Positions 7,703-16,967 are shown, counted from the stretch's first letter. The stretch: 64,000 nucleotides of DNA from Chloroflexota bacterium (GCA_020161935.1 JAIUNI010000009.1:186001-250000), one strand, 5' to 3'. Notes: generated by a model from the sequence alone, not told the origin. Translations and numbers: made by a program.

Positions 7703-10387
7703 ATGAACCTTCATCACCTGCCTGTGGTTCTCACGCCGTTTGTCGGACGTACCAAAGCGATTGACGCGATACAAGGCTTGTTAGCCGATCCTGCCTGCCG
7801 CCTGCTGACGTTGGTGGGGCCGGGGGGCATTGGCAAAACGCGCCTGTCATTAGAAGTCTCGCGGCATCTCAGCAAAGATGCCGCTTTTCCGTATACCGAT
7901 GGTTTGTTCTTCGTGCCGCTGCAAGCCGTTCATGCGCCGAACCTCATGATCTCGACCCTCGCCAACGCGGTTGGCCTGAACTTCTTTCAAACCGCCAACC
8001 CGCAGCAGGAACTGCTCGATTACCTCACTCGCAAACAGATGTTTATCGTACTGGACAATTTGGAACACTTGCTGGCGGGTGTTGAACTGATGAGCGCTAT
8101 CCTCGCCAGTGCGCCGGGGATCAAGATCCTTGCCACTTCGCGCGAGGCGCTCAACCTCCAAGAGGAATGGGTGTACACCGTCACCGGCATGGGTGTACCC
8201 GCAGGCGATGACCTTGAATCACTCGAAACTTACAGCGCCGTGAAGTTGTTCGTGCAAAGCGCCCGCCGTGTGCATCCGGCTTTTTCGGTCGAGCATGAAC
8301 GCGCGGGGATCGCCCGCATTTGTGCGCTGGTCGGCGGGATGCCGTTGGGGTTGGAATTGGCGGCGGCGTGGGTACGGTCGATGTCGTGTGATGAGATCGC
8401 GGATGAGATTGCCAGTAACCTGAGCATCCTCGAAACCTCTGCCCGCAATATGCCCGAACGTCACCGGACGATGCGCGGTGTACTGGTGCAGTCGTGGGCG
8501 CTGCTGAGTGCGGAAGAACAGCAGGTGATGATGCGCCTCGCCATTTTTCAAGGTGGCTTTACGCGGGAGGCTGCCGAAGCGGTAGCAGGGGCATCGCTGC
8601 GGGTGCTGACGGCGCTGGTGGACAAGTCGTGGCTGCGCTGGGAGTCGGATAACCGGCGCTACGACCTGCACGAACTGCTGCGCCAGTATGCCGATGAGCA
8701 GTTGGTACAGGCTGGCGCGACTGAGGCTACGAGAGACGCACACGCGGCATTCTTCGCCGGTTGGATGCAAAAGCGTGAGGGTGAGATCAAATTTCGGCGG
8801 CAGGACGCGGCGCTAGATGATATTGAGCAGGATTTCGCTAACGTCCGGCTGGCATGGTCCCGCGCGACCGAACAGATGAACCGTGAACTGCTGTGCCAAA
8901 TGATGGAAGCGGTTAACTTCTTTTGTGATATGCGCGCCCGTTTTATTGAAGGCGAGCGCTTGTTCACCCTCAGCGCTGAACGGTTCGCCGCGTCCGATCA
9001 TCCTGACGACCGGCTGATGTACTACCGGCTGCGGCTGCGGCGGTCGCGCATGTTCCAGAACGCGCAAACGTATGTGGCGGTGGATTTGGATGAACTGCTT
9101 GGCGAATTACGGACGATTCTGGAGGGGTTAAAAGCCTACAACAGTCCGCCGGATACCGCGTTCGCGCTTTATCAAATTGGCTTCTTGATGAGCTTTCGTA
9201 CGTATGATGAGGTGAGCGCTTCCTATTTTGAAGAATGCATCCGCATCTATACCGAACTTGGCGACCAGTTTTATCTCGCCGATTCGCTGCATCTGCTGGC
9301 GACCACCTTGGCGGATTTTCAAAAGTCCAAGACCCTTTACGAACGCGCATATGCCCTTCAAGAAGCAATCGGTGATCGCAACGGTATCGGGTGGTCACTG
9401 ACGCAGCTCGCCCGCAGCAACTATGTTGAGCATCACTACGAAATCGCCGACGCTTACAGCGACCGCGCGATGGCGATCCAGCGCGAACGGAAGGACTGGA
9501 AGGGTTTGCACTACAGCATGATTAACCATGCGATGTGGTCATTCCGGCGCGGCGAGTGGGAAAAGGCGCGAGCGCTGGCTGAGGAAAGCCTGACTATCGT
9601 CACCAACCTGAATATGATGAGTGCCCTGCGTGCCGGTTCGGCGACGTTGGGTTTGATCTTGATTATCACCGAGGCAGATATCGAGCGCGGGGTGGAGTTA
9701 TGCACGAAGGTTATTAACACACGTGTGCCGCTGGTGAGTTCGATTACCGAATCAGAACTCGATTCCTTGAACGGGTTGGCGGCAGCGGCTTACCTGCGCG
9801 GGGATACGGCAGCCGCCCGCAGTTATTATCAGAACATGGTGGGGCATATCGACAACAGTTGGATTAAGCAGTCCAGCTACGACATCGCGGCGAATTTGGC
9901 GAACAGCGCCATCCTCGTGCTGGATTCGTACGGGCATTATGAATGGGCAGTCGAAATTACCGCGTTTATCGATCAAATACCGGACTCGCCCGGACTGCCG
10001 CCGGTGGCATGGGTTGGCAAATGGGCACCGCTCAACCGCCTGCGCGAGAAATGGCGCACCAACCTCGGTGCGGAAGCCTATGAAAACGCCCGTGAACGGG
10101 GCGCGGCGCGTGATGTGGAGCGCACTATTCAACTGCTGTTGGGGGACTTCGAAACGCTGCCCGCTGCCGAACCTACCGTCAATCCCACCGAAAACCCGCT
10201 GACGGCGCGGGAACAAGAAGTGCTTGACTTGCTCGCCAGCGGCCTTTCCAACCGCGAGATTGCGGAAAAGCTGGTGTTTTCGCTCGGCACGGTCAAGTGG
10301 TACGTCAACCAGATTTACTCCAAGCTGGGTGTGGGCAGCCGCACACAGGCGGTCGTGCGTGCGCGGAAAATGCAGCTTATCTCGTAA
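7703..10387 (+). CDS. NB-ARC-like ATPase / TPR / LuxR-type transcriptional regulator
   Basis: 894 residues. An STAND-type ATPase at the N-terminus: FVGRTKAI, P-loop GPGGIGKTR (from about residue 39), Walker B MFIVLDNLEHLL (~113) and the sensor-like TSREALNLQ. The middle ~500 residues are helical and TPR-like (VRLAWSRA, then repeated short paired helices). The C-terminus is a LuxR helix-turn-helix: LTAREQEVLDLLASGLSNRE, then TVKWYVNQIYSKL. This is the usual architecture of single-component signal regulators common in Chloroflexota; an ATP-dependent switch controlled by an unknown inducer is expected from the family. Target genes are not evident. Confidence 0.9.
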   Translation: MNLHHLPVVLTPFVGRTKAIDAIQGLLADPACRLLTLVGPGGIGKTRLSLEVSRHLSKDAAFPYTDGLFFVPLQAVHAPNLMISTLANAVGLNFFQTANPQQELLDYLTRKQMFIVLDNLEHLLAGVELMSAILASAPGIKILATSREALNLQEEWVYTVTGMGVPAGDDLESLETYSAVKLFVQSARRVHPAFSVEHERAGIARICALVGGMPLGLELAAAWVRSMSCDEIADEIASNLSILETSARNMPERHRTMRGVLVQSWALLSAEEQQVMMRLAIFQGGFTREAAEAVAGASLRVLTALVDKSWLRWESDNRRYDLHELLRQYADEQLVQAGATEATRDAHAAFFAGWMQKREGEIKFRRQDAALDDIEQDFANVRLAWSRATEQMNRELLCQMMEAVNFFCDMRARFIEGERLFTLSAERFAASDHPDDRLMYYRLRLRRSRMFQNAQTYVAVDLDELLGELRTILEGLKAYNSPPDTAFALYQIGFLMSFRTYDEVSASYFEECIRIYTELGDQFYLADSLHLLATTLADFQKSKTLYERAYALQEAIGDRNGIGWSLTQLARSNYVEHHYEIADAYSDRAMAIQRERKDWKGLHYSMINHAMWSFRRGEWEKARALAEESLTIVTNLNMMSALRAGSATLGLILIITEADIERGVELCTKVINTRVPLVSSITESELDSLNGLAAAAYLRGDTAAARSYYQNMVGHIDNSWIKQSSYDIAANLANSAILVLDSYGHYEWAVEITAFIDQIPDSPGLPPVAWVGKWAPLNRLREKWRTNLGAEAYENARERGAARDVERTIQLLLGDFETLPAAEPTVNPTENPLTAREQEVLDLLASGLSNREIAEKLVFSLGTVKWYVNQIYSKLGVGSRTQAVVRARKMQLIS

Positions 10388-10404
10388 AAAGAGTCAGGAA
10401 AAAC

Positions 10405-10425
10405 GGAATGGCCTGAGACCATTCC
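10405..10425 (-). repeat. REP-like hairpin with GTAG foot
   Basis: GGAATGG (10405-10411), 7-nt loop CCTGAGA, CCATTCC (10419-10425); on the minus strand the hairpin is preceded by GTAG. It lies just after the stop of the LuxR-type gene. Further right, 10445-10478 has TGGTTGGTGGCGCGG plus a single right arm (GCAAGCCCCTAC), a flank also seen beside the hairpin at 33.33 kb. Confidence 0.65.
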
Positions 10426-10646
10426 CTACGAAAGACGATATTGGTGGTTGGTGGCGCGGACGCAGCAAGCCCCTACTATTTACCTCGCCTTTTCCACGAA
10501 GCCACAGCGCGGTTGCCAGATGAATTTTCTCGCTCAAAATGCCTATCTTGCGGGTTTGGGAATACCTATCTTTGGATAGGTGACACCGACCGGGGTTGGG
10601 CGCGTACACTGTGATTATCCGTTGGGCAGGAGAGGAGATCACAACC

Positions 10647-10865
10647 ATGTTTTTCAACAATCACCCGTATGATGCCGTGGGCGCGTCAATGGTCGAGGAA
10701 GTCTACAAACAGGCCGAAGAACTATACCCAATCAGCGACGAACCGCTGACCGCAAAACCCAGCGTATTCCAGCGCGTCGTCCGGGGTCTTTTGGGACGGA
10801 CGAACGAGACGGCGCAAGCGCAAATCCACTGCTCCGACTGTGATGAACTTCGCGGGTCTGTCTAG
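10647..10865 (+). CDS. Small protein of unknown function (72 aa)
   Basis: The start is the ATG at 10647, behind a strong AGGAGAGGAG site; the frame is open further upstream without a ribosome site. The 72-residue product is soluble and acidic in its first half (MVEEVYKQAEELYP) and ends with a CSDC motif (IHCSDCDELRG), a possible metal- or redox-active pair. It is followed by a clear intrinsic terminator, which supports real expression. I do not recognise the family. It is separated from both neighbours and probably monocistronic. Confidence 0.6.
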   Translation: MFFNNHPYDAVGASMVEEVYKQAEELYPISDEPLTAKPSVFQRVVRGLLGRTNETAQAQIHCSDCDELRGSV

Positions 10866-10893
10866 CGGGCAGACAAGGTGAGCAGCAGGGCGC

Positions 10894-10930
10894 AAGGGCG
10901 ATATACCAAACATATCGCCCTTTTTGTTTT
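10894..10930 (+). terminator. Rho-independent terminator
   Basis: Stem AAGGGCGATAT (10894-10904), 7-nt loop, ATATCGCCCTT (10912-10922), then TTTGTTTT. It ends the 72-aa protein gene. Confidence 0.85.
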
Positions 10931-10992
10931 GACAACCCGCCTTAAATTCGCCACACTTTGCTGAGATTGTTGGTTAGCGACGTGAGGTGAGT

Positions 10993-12288
10993 ATGCAAAC
11001 AAAATATCGCCAAATGATGGTTTGCTTTAGCCTCATTCTACTTGCGGCTGGTCTAATGTCTACCAATGCATACGCACAGGCGCAGCGTGAACCAAATCCG
11101 CCTACAACTAACCGTGCGGCATTGGTCGATGGTAACAACGCTTTCGCCTTTGACCTCTATCACCAACTCGCTGCCGAACAATCTGGCAATCTGATTTTCT
11201 CACCCTACAGTATATCGCTTAATATGGCGCTGCTCTATGCAGGTGCAAAAGGCGAAACAGCCGAACAGATGGCAGATGTGCTGCATTTCGAACTTCCACA
11301 AGAGGATTTCCACAAGGCTTTCAACGCTCTTGATCTTGCGCTTGAACGCACTCAAGATGAACCGTTAGAACCTACGCCAACTTACCAATTTGTGAACCCT
11401 GCCGTCGACCTTACGTTGACAATTGCCAATGGTTTATGGACGCAAACTGGCTTGCCGCTCGAAGAAAACTATCTCACCACATTGGAAAAGAACTATAGTG
11501 TGAACGTCAATCCGGTTAATTTTAGTAGCAATCCTGATGCAGCCCAGCAAGAAATCAGCCAGTGGGTAGAGCAAAATACACGCGGACGCATCAAGGATAT
11601 ACCTTCTCCGGGCAGTATTACCCCACAAACCCAGTTGGCACTCATTAATGCGATCTATTTCAAAGGCGAGTGGACTGACCCATTTGATGAGCATAAAACT
11701 TATGATGGCGCATTTCATCTGTTGGATCGCAGCGATGTTTCTGTGCCGATGATGGTTCATAGTGCGGCTTATATGACATGCGATACAGAGGAAAATTACC
11801 GTGCAGTTCAATTGACTTATGGACAATTTGAAAATGCTACTATGCTGTTTTTGATACCTGATGCAGACACATTCAATGACTTCCAAAACACTTTAGATAC
11901 AATTTTATATCAAGACATTTTGAGTAGTCTCAATAATGCGAAAAAAGCTACTTTGACCATGCCGCGCTTTAATTTCGCGGGCGAAATCGATTTACGAAAA
12001 ACACTTTCATCGATGGGAATGGATACTCCTTTTAGCAACGATGCAGACTTTACAGGAATGACGACTAGTACCGGATTAAATATTGGATATGCGGAGCATA
12101 AAGCCACAATATCTGTAGATGAAGTGGGTACAGAAGCTATAGGAGCAACCTTTGCCCTTCAGGCACTCTTAGGCAGAGCAGGTTGTGGTGATGAAGTTAT
12201 TGCAGATCACCCATTTATTTTTATCATTTTTGACCGCGAGACGAACGCGATATTATTTATGGGTAGGGTCATGAACCCTGCGGTTTAG
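10993..12288 (+). CDS. Secreted serpin (serine/cysteine protease inhibitor)
   Basis: 431 residues from the ATG at 10993, five bases after GAGG. Residues ~1-31 form a signal peptide ending near AYAQAQ. The serpin fold is clear: NLIFSPYSISLNMALLYAGAKGET, LTIANGLWTQ, LALINAIYFKGEWTDPF, and the C-terminal ADHPFIFIIFDRETNAILFMGRVMNP. The reactive-centre hinge reads EVGTEAIGATFA (from ~377), with small residues as in inhibitory serpins; the scissile bond is probably near LLGR, so P1 is likely Leu. The inserted RAGCG is unusual. The 3' half is AT-richer than its neighbours, a hint of transfer. A TTGACA at 10929-10934 may be its -35. Confidence 0.92.
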   Translation: MQTKYRQMMVCFSLILLAAGLMSTNAYAQAQREPNPPTTNRAALVDGNNAFAFDLYHQLAAEQSGNLIFSPYSISLNMALLYAGAKGETAEQMADVLHFELPQEDFHKAFNALDLALERTQDEPLEPTPTYQFVNPAVDLTLTIANGLWTQTGLPLEENYLTTLEKNYSVNVNPVNFSSNPDAAQQEISQWVEQNTRGRIKDIPSPGSITPQTQLALINAIYFKGEWTDPFDEHKTYDGAFHLLDRSDVSVPMMVHSAAYMTCDTEENYRAVQLTYGQFENATMLFLIPDADTFNDFQNTLDTILYQDILSSLNNAKKATLTMPRFNFAGEIDLRKTLSSMGMDTPFSNDADFTGMTTSTGLNIGYAEHKATISVDEVGTEAIGATFALQALLGRAGCGDEVIADHPFIFIIFDRETNAILFMGRVMNPAV

Positions 12289-12310
12289 TTTTCCGATTAA
12301 GGGGAGTTTC

Positions 12311-13195
12311 ATGCAGTCATCCGTTCGCCTCGGCCTCATCCAACTCGCGTGGTCGGGCACTATTCAGTCGATGCAGGAGCAGTACCGCCAGTTGATCCCG
12401 CAAGCGGTGGCGCAGGGCGCGACGGTGATTGGCCTGCCTGAGTTTTCGCTCATTCCGTACTTCCCCGGTGTCCGCGACCTTGCCGGTTTCGAATGGGCGG
12501 AGGCGCTCCCCGGCGGCGTATCGGAACGTTTCTTCAGCGCGATGGCGAAGGCGCACGGCGTAACGATCATCGGCAGCCTGTACGAGAAGGCGGAGGATGG
12601 GATCTACTACGACACCGCCACGATTCATTCTCCTGACGGCAAGCTGGCGGGTTTCACGCGCAAAATCCACATTCCATCGGGTGACGGCTACCACGAAACG
12701 GATTACTTCGTGGGCGGCGAGCAGTACCCGACGTTTAATGTTGATGGGATGACGGTAGCCACCCCCACCTGCTACGACCAGTGGTTCCCTGAACTGGCGC
12801 GTATCTACAGCCTGAATGGTGCGGAACTGATCTTTTACCCGACAGCGATTGGCGAGGAACCGACCGACCGCACGATGGATACCAGTGAGGCGTGGCAAAC
12901 GGTGATGCGTGGTCACGCTATCGCCAACGGGGTGTATGTCGCCGCAGCCAACCGCGTGGGGGTGGAGAACGGCATTCGCTTGTACGGCAGCAGCTTCATC
13001 TGTGATCCGTCGGGCAAGGTGCTGGCGCAGGCGGGACGCGAGACGACCGAGGTGATCGTGTCCGACCTCTCGCCGGATGTCCTCAACCACTGGCGCGAAC
13101 ACTTCCCGCTGCTGCACCAGCGCCAGCATACGCTCTACGGGCGTATTGGTGAAGGCTACAGTGGTCAAGCGCGACCGAAGTGGCTGGGGGAGTAA
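12311..13195 (+). CDS. Carbon-nitrogen hydrolase (nitrilase family), N-carbamoylputrescine amidase-like
   Basis: 294 residues, ATG behind AAGGGGAG and 22 bp after the serpin stop. The nitrilase triad is visible: Glu44 in LPEFS, Lys118 in RKIHIP and Cys154 in PTCYDQWFPE. The KIHIPSGDGYHETDYF segment and the CYDQWFPE motif resemble N-carbamoylputrescine amidases (agmatine to putrescine route), but other branch-specific amidases share them. No agmatine deiminase gene is next to it, so the substrate is left open. Cytoplasmic. Confidence 0.85.
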   Translation: MQSSVRLGLIQLAWSGTIQSMQEQYRQLIPQAVAQGATVIGLPEFSLIPYFPGVRDLAGFEWAEALPGGVSERFFSAMAKAHGVTIIGSLYEKAEDGIYYDTATIHSPDGKLAGFTRKIHIPSGDGYHETDYFVGGEQYPTFNVDGMTVATPTCYDQWFPELARIYSLNGAELIFYPTAIGEEPTDRTMDTSEAWQTVMRGHAIANGVYVAAANRVGVENGIRLYGSSFICDPSGKVLAQAGRETTEVIVSDLSPDVLNHWREHFPLLHQRQHTLYGRIGEGYSGQARPKWLGE

Positions 13196-13295
13196 AAAAA
13201 CTTCGTTGTTCTTTACACTTCTCAAGGCACTCGAAGGCCTTTCTTCCCATAAAGTGATAGAAAGGCTTAATTTAGCATTGAATGATCGAGGCCGT

Positions 13296-15074
13296 ATGAA
13301 AAAGTTCCTGATGGTGATCCTTGTGGGTGCGTGCTTGGTCGCAGGTGTATTTACCAGCGCGAGCGTGCTTGCGGAATGTTCCCCCAGCCCTGCCAGCGAT
13401 GGCGACACGGTGAACTGCGATAACGTCAGCACGGATCTGGTGGGCGTGGGCAGCGGCAGCGAGAATAACGTCACGGTAACGGTGGATAACGGGGCGACGG
13501 TGGATGCCTCGCCGCTGCCGGGCGTGAACCTCGACAGCAACAACAGTGTGACCAACAACGGCACGATCAACAACAGCAGCGGCAGCGCGGTTTACCTCGG
13601 CGACGGCAACGCGGTGGATAACAACGGCACGATTACCGCGACGGGTGGTGAAGGTGTGGATGTTTATGACGGGAACGTCATCAACAACGACGGCACGATC
13701 AGCACGACGGACGGCGTAGGGGTTTACGGTGAGAGCAACAACACGCTGGTAAACACCGGCAGCATCACCAGCGACGGCGACGCGGCGGTGATCATGGGCA
13801 TGAACAACACGATCACCAATACAGGCAGCATTGACGCGACCGGCGGTGACGGCATCGACGCTTATGACAGCAACACCATCACCAATAACGGCAGCATCAC
13901 GACCGATTACGGCAACGGCATTTACGTCGACAATAACAACGAGATTACCAACAACGGCACAATCAGCACGATTGACGGTAACGCGATTGACCTGTGTACC
14001 GGAAACACCGTCATCAACAACGGCACCATCACTACTGATAATGGCGGCGGTGTGGTCGGGTGTGATAGTAATACGGTGACGAATAACGGCACGATCAACG
14101 CCACATTTAGCGACGGTATCGGCCTCGGCGATGACGCGACGGTGGTGAATAACGGTTCGATTAACGGCGATGTGAGCGCGATTTATATCAACAGTGACGG
14201 CAGCATCGTCAACAACGGCGACCTGACTGCCTTTGGCATAACGATTGCTGCCAACAACAATAATAGCATCACCAACGACGGCACGATCACCAGCGACTTC
14301 GGCATTGGTATCCTCGCGATGGACAATAACACCATTACCAACAACGGCACAGTGGACGCGACCAACGGCATCGACGGTGTGTACGTCGGGGCGAACACGG
14401 TTGTGACCAACAACGGCGAGATCATCGGCGGCGTGATTGGTATCGAAGGCAGCGATGACGCGCAAATCGTGGTCAATAACGGTACCGTCACCGGCCTCGG
14501 TGGCACGGCGATTGGATTGTTCGGCGGGGATGACTCGTTGGTCGTGCTGTTTGGCAGCCAAGTGAACGGCACGCTGGATGGCGGCGCGGATACGGACACG
14601 ATCACCTTCGACATTCAAGCCTACGCTGACGAAGCGGGCAACGCAGAAGCGATTGCGAGCGCGATTGCCGCCCAATGCCCGGATGCATCCAACTGCACGG
14701 TGAGCATTAACGGTTATACCTATGTGGTCATGAACTTCGAAGGCGCGGCGGGCGCACGTATCATCCTTATCGCGCGGGTATCGGGCGGCAAGCATTCACC
14801 GACGATTTGCGACGGCGACGTGAAGGTCATCAAGCCGGACGGCGCGAGCTATTACGATGTGTTCAGCGGCTTTAGCAGCGACCTACCCAACGGCTTCTGG
14901 GTGGGGCGGGTTGATCCGGCGCAGATGCCGGATGTGATGCGCTTCCAAGACAGTGGGCCGCACAATCCCGGTTGGTACGTGGGCGTAACCCCTGCCGAAG
15001 ATGATCTGGTTGTGCTGCAAGTCCATGACGCGGCGGGCGGCATCATCGGTAAGCCCTGCACCGTGCCGAAGTAA
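13296..15074 (+). CDS. Secreted Asn/Gly-rich beta-helix repeat protein
   Basis: 592 residues. The start is the ATG at 13296 (MKKFLMVILVG), giving a clean signal peptide cleaved near VLAEC; the frame runs open 219 bp further back over the previous gene but without signals. About residues 70-430 consist of ~20-residue repeats built on N(T/S)ITNNGTI followed by a GIDVYD-like turn, the pattern of a right-handed beta-helix. A non-repetitive C-terminal domain (~440-592) contains CPDASNCTVSING and ICDGDVKVIKPDG. No autotransporter barrel or sorting motif is seen, so it is probably released or surface-held. Function unknown. Confidence 0.8.
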   Translation: MKKFLMVILVGACLVAGVFTSASVLAECSPSPASDGDTVNCDNVSTDLVGVGSGSENNVTVTVDNGATVDASPLPGVNLDSNNSVTNNGTINNSSGSAVYLGDGNAVDNNGTITATGGEGVDVYDGNVINNDGTISTTDGVGVYGESNNTLVNTGSITSDGDAAVIMGMNNTITNTGSIDATGGDGIDAYDSNTITNNGSITTDYGNGIYVDNNNEITNNGTISTIDGNAIDLCTGNTVINNGTITTDNGGGVVGCDSNTVTNNGTINATFSDGIGLGDDATVVNNGSINGDVSAIYINSDGSIVNNGDLTAFGITIAANNNNSITNDGTITSDFGIGILAMDNNTITNNGTVDATNGIDGVYVGANTVVTNNGEIIGGVIGIEGSDDAQIVVNNGTVTGLGGTAIGLFGGDDSLVVLFGSQVNGTLDGGADTDTITFDIQAYADEAGNAEAIASAIAAQCPDASNCTVSINGYTYVVMNFEGAAGARIILIARVSGGKHSPTICDGDVKVIKPDGASYYDVFSGFSSDLPNGFWVGRVDPAQMPDVMRFQDSGPHNPGWYVGVTPAEDDLVVLQVHDAAGGIIGKPCTVPK

Positions 15075-15077
15075 AAT

Positions 15078-15184
15078 TTACCCCATCCCTAGCTCATATC
15101 AGCACGTTCGCAGGTTCACTACGCTGATAGCCGTAGCAACAGGGAGGGGAACAGTAGGGATTAGGGCTTGCCGCCAGCAAGCCC
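15078..15184. repeat. Mosaic CCCTCACCCC-family element and GTAG hairpin
   Basis: Inner hairpin TATCAGC (15097-15103), 19-nt core, GCTGATA (15123-15129), flanked by CCCCATCCCTAG and ACAGGGAGGGG. Directly after it comes a REP-like hairpin GGGCTTGC/GCAAGCCC (15164-15184), with GTAG at its foot on the minus strand. Confidence 0.75.
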
Positions 15185-15281
15185 TACAACACAATCTGCA
15201 TCAATAAATAACAAATGCACCCCACAAAAACCCACTAGATTTACCCTACTCGCCAACTCAATCTCATGGTAAAGTTGGCAC

Positions 15282-15314
15282 ATATCCCAAATTTACCCTA
15301 CAAATTTGGGATAT
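15282..15314. promoter_or_regulatory. 13-bp perfect inverted repeat upstream of the kinase-like gene
   Basis: ATATCCCAAATTT (15282-15294), 7-nt spacer, AAATTTGGGATAT (15302-15314), ending 20 bp before the ATG at 15335. A second inverted pair, GCCAACT/AGTTGGC, lies at 15252-15279. It could be an operator or a 5' UTR hairpin; it lacks a T-run, so termination is unlikely. Confidence 0.5.
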
Positions 15315-15334
15315 ATTCATACTGGACGAGAGTT

Positions 15335-16459
15335 ATGCCCAACCTGATAGACCTTTATCGCATCGACCAATTCAACGATACCTTCGCGCTCGGTCATTAT
15401 GCCCGTGTGCTGGATGCCCAAGACCGCCGCAACGGACATTCGGTGGCGTTCAAGCTGCTGCGCCCTGAACACATCGCCACCGACGGCGAGATGAAGTGGG
15501 AGTACAAAGCGTTCGGCAATGAAGCTGACTTGCTGATGAAGATGGCTGGCAGCCCGCACATCGTCAAATTGGTGGACTGCGGTTATATCTCGGCGGAGGG
15601 GGAAGCCCCCGCCAGCGGCGAGATTAAGTCGTTCCAGCTCGACGCGATGGGGTTCGTACAGGCGATGAGCGAGTTCGCCGAAAGCGGCTGGCGGCCGTAT
15701 CTGGCGCTGCAAAACCTGCCGCGCATTCACAATCTTCTGTACCTGATGAAGCCCAACCAACCCGGCACGCGCTGGCGTTTGCCCAGCGAAGAAGGTTTGG
15801 CGCTGGCGCTGCAATTCGGCGAAGTGCTGCGGATGGCACACCAGAAGGGTATTGTTTACCTCGACCACAAACTGGAACACGTTTATTGGGACGGCACGCA
15901 GCTCCGCATCATCGACCTGAACAGTTCACGCCAACTCGAGGGCAGCAGCCGCCAAGACCAGCAGCAGTACCGCGCCGATATTCATAACCTGTGCGTCGGC
16001 ATCCTGTACCCGATCTTCACCGGCCTTTCACCGCTTAAGACGACGCTGCGCCCGCAGCCGGGGAATATCGAACAGGCGGAAGCGCGTTACCAGAACGTGA
16101 CCACGCTGGACTTCGGCATCGAGCCGACACTGAGCGACGGCATCAAAGACCTGCTGCAAAAGGGTGCGGCGATGCAGATTGAAACGGCTGACCAACTGCT
16201 CACCCTGCTGCAACAGGCGGCCTCGGCACACGGTTGGGACTTCCAGAACCTGTATACCAGCCCGGCCAGCCGTGATGCACGCGGACAGATGCGGGCGGGA
16301 CTCACCCGGCTGCGGCGCGGACAGGCTGACCTGCGCGAGGCGCGGGATATGTTCCGCGAGGCGGCGATTCAGGACGGCATCAGCCCCGATTTAGAGGCCG
16401 AACTGCGGCGGCTGGTGAAGGCGATCAATGAGATGCTCAACCACCGCGTTATTCCGTGA
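15335..16459 (+). CDS. Atypical serine/threonine protein kinase-like protein
   Basis: 374 residues from the ATG at 15335 (the frame extends upstream through the inverted repeat). Kinase-like features: FALGHYARVLDAQDRR in place of the Gly loop, the Lys in VAFKLLRPEH, a helix Glu, the catalytic-loop equivalent YLDHKLEHVYWDG and a DFG-position IDLNSS. Asp and Lys of the catalytic loop are kept, but the usual Asn is His and DFG is DLN, so metal binding may be altered; it could be a pseudokinase or an unconventional kinase. The C-terminal ~110 residues form a helical extension with no membrane segment, unlike typical PknB. Confidence 0.7.
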   Translation: MPNLIDLYRIDQFNDTFALGHYARVLDAQDRRNGHSVAFKLLRPEHIATDGEMKWEYKAFGNEADLLMKMAGSPHIVKLVDCGYISAEGEAPASGEIKSFQLDAMGFVQAMSEFAESGWRPYLALQNLPRIHNLLYLMKPNQPGTRWRLPSEEGLALALQFGEVLRMAHQKGIVYLDHKLEHVYWDGTQLRIIDLNSSRQLEGSSRQDQQQYRADIHNLCVGILYPIFTGLSPLKTTLRPQPGNIEQAEARYQNVTTLDFGIEPTLSDGIKDLLQKGAAMQIETADQLLTLLQQAASAHGWDFQNLYTSPASRDARGQMRAGLTRLRRGQADLREARDMFREAAIQDGISPDLEAELRRLVKAINEMLNHRVIP

Positions 16460-16468
16460 TATTGTCAC

Positions 16469-16497
16469 GTAGGGGTTTGTCGGCGGCAAACCCCTAC
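16469..16497. repeat. REP-like hairpin, 11-bp perfect stem
   Basis: GTAGGGGTTTG (16469-16479), 7-nt loop TCGGCGG, CAAACCCCTAC (16487-16497). It sits between the convergent kinase-like and DinB genes and overlaps the last codons of the latter. Confidence 0.75.
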
Positions 16498-16967
16498 CGC
16501 ACACCCCATTCCCACAACCCGTAGGCGACTTTCTTATCGAGCTTGTATCCCGCTTGCGTCAGCGTCATGCCAATCTCACCGACGTGATACCACTCGTGGG
16601 CGATCAGGTAGCTGTAGAAGGCCATCGGGTGCGGCTTAAAGCCCTTCACTTTGCCCGCTTCAAACGCCTGTTGCAGCAGCTTTTTGATCACCGCAGTCGA
16701 GGCTTCCAACGCGGATTTGAGGGCAGCTTTGCTCAGGTTATCCAGCGAGTCGGCAGGAATTTTGCTCAAGCCAGTCATCAGCGCGGGTGCGGCGGACTCC
16801 AGCCACATCAGGCGGACGTTATGCACATGGGCGAACATCTGCCCGACGCTGCGCCCTTTGGATGCGGATATACCGGCTAAGGCTTCTTCGGGGATGGCAT
16901 CCAGCAGGTAGAAGGTGATGCGGCTGTGGATATGCCACGAATCAATCACTTGTTCAATCATGTCCAT
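16494..16967 (-). CDS. DinB-like four-helix metalloprotein
   Basis: 157 residues, four predicted helices with the DinB-family His pattern: HVHNVRLMWLE in helix 2 and AHEWYHVGEIGMTLTQAG in helix 3 supply the usual three-His metal site. DinB/YfiT proteins include thiol-dependent transferases (bacillithiol, mycothiol) but many are uncharacterised. It starts 8 bp after the stop of the VOC gene, so the two form an operon, perhaps for detoxification. The last codons run into a GTAG hairpin repeat. Confidence 0.75.
   Translation of the reverse strand: MDMIEQVIDSWHIHSRITFYLLDAIPEEALAGISASKGRSVGQMFAHVHNVRLMWLESAAPALMTGLSKIPADSLDNLSKAALKSALEASTAVIKKLLQQAFEAGKVKGFKPHPMAFYSYLIAHEWYHVGEIGMTLTQAGYKLDKKVAYGLWEWGVR

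Noticed and set aside
13272..14795. 507-residue open frame opposite the NNGTI repeat gene
   Set aside because: Shadow of repetitive GC-rich codons; no domain, no ribosome site, and the plus-strand product has a signal peptide.
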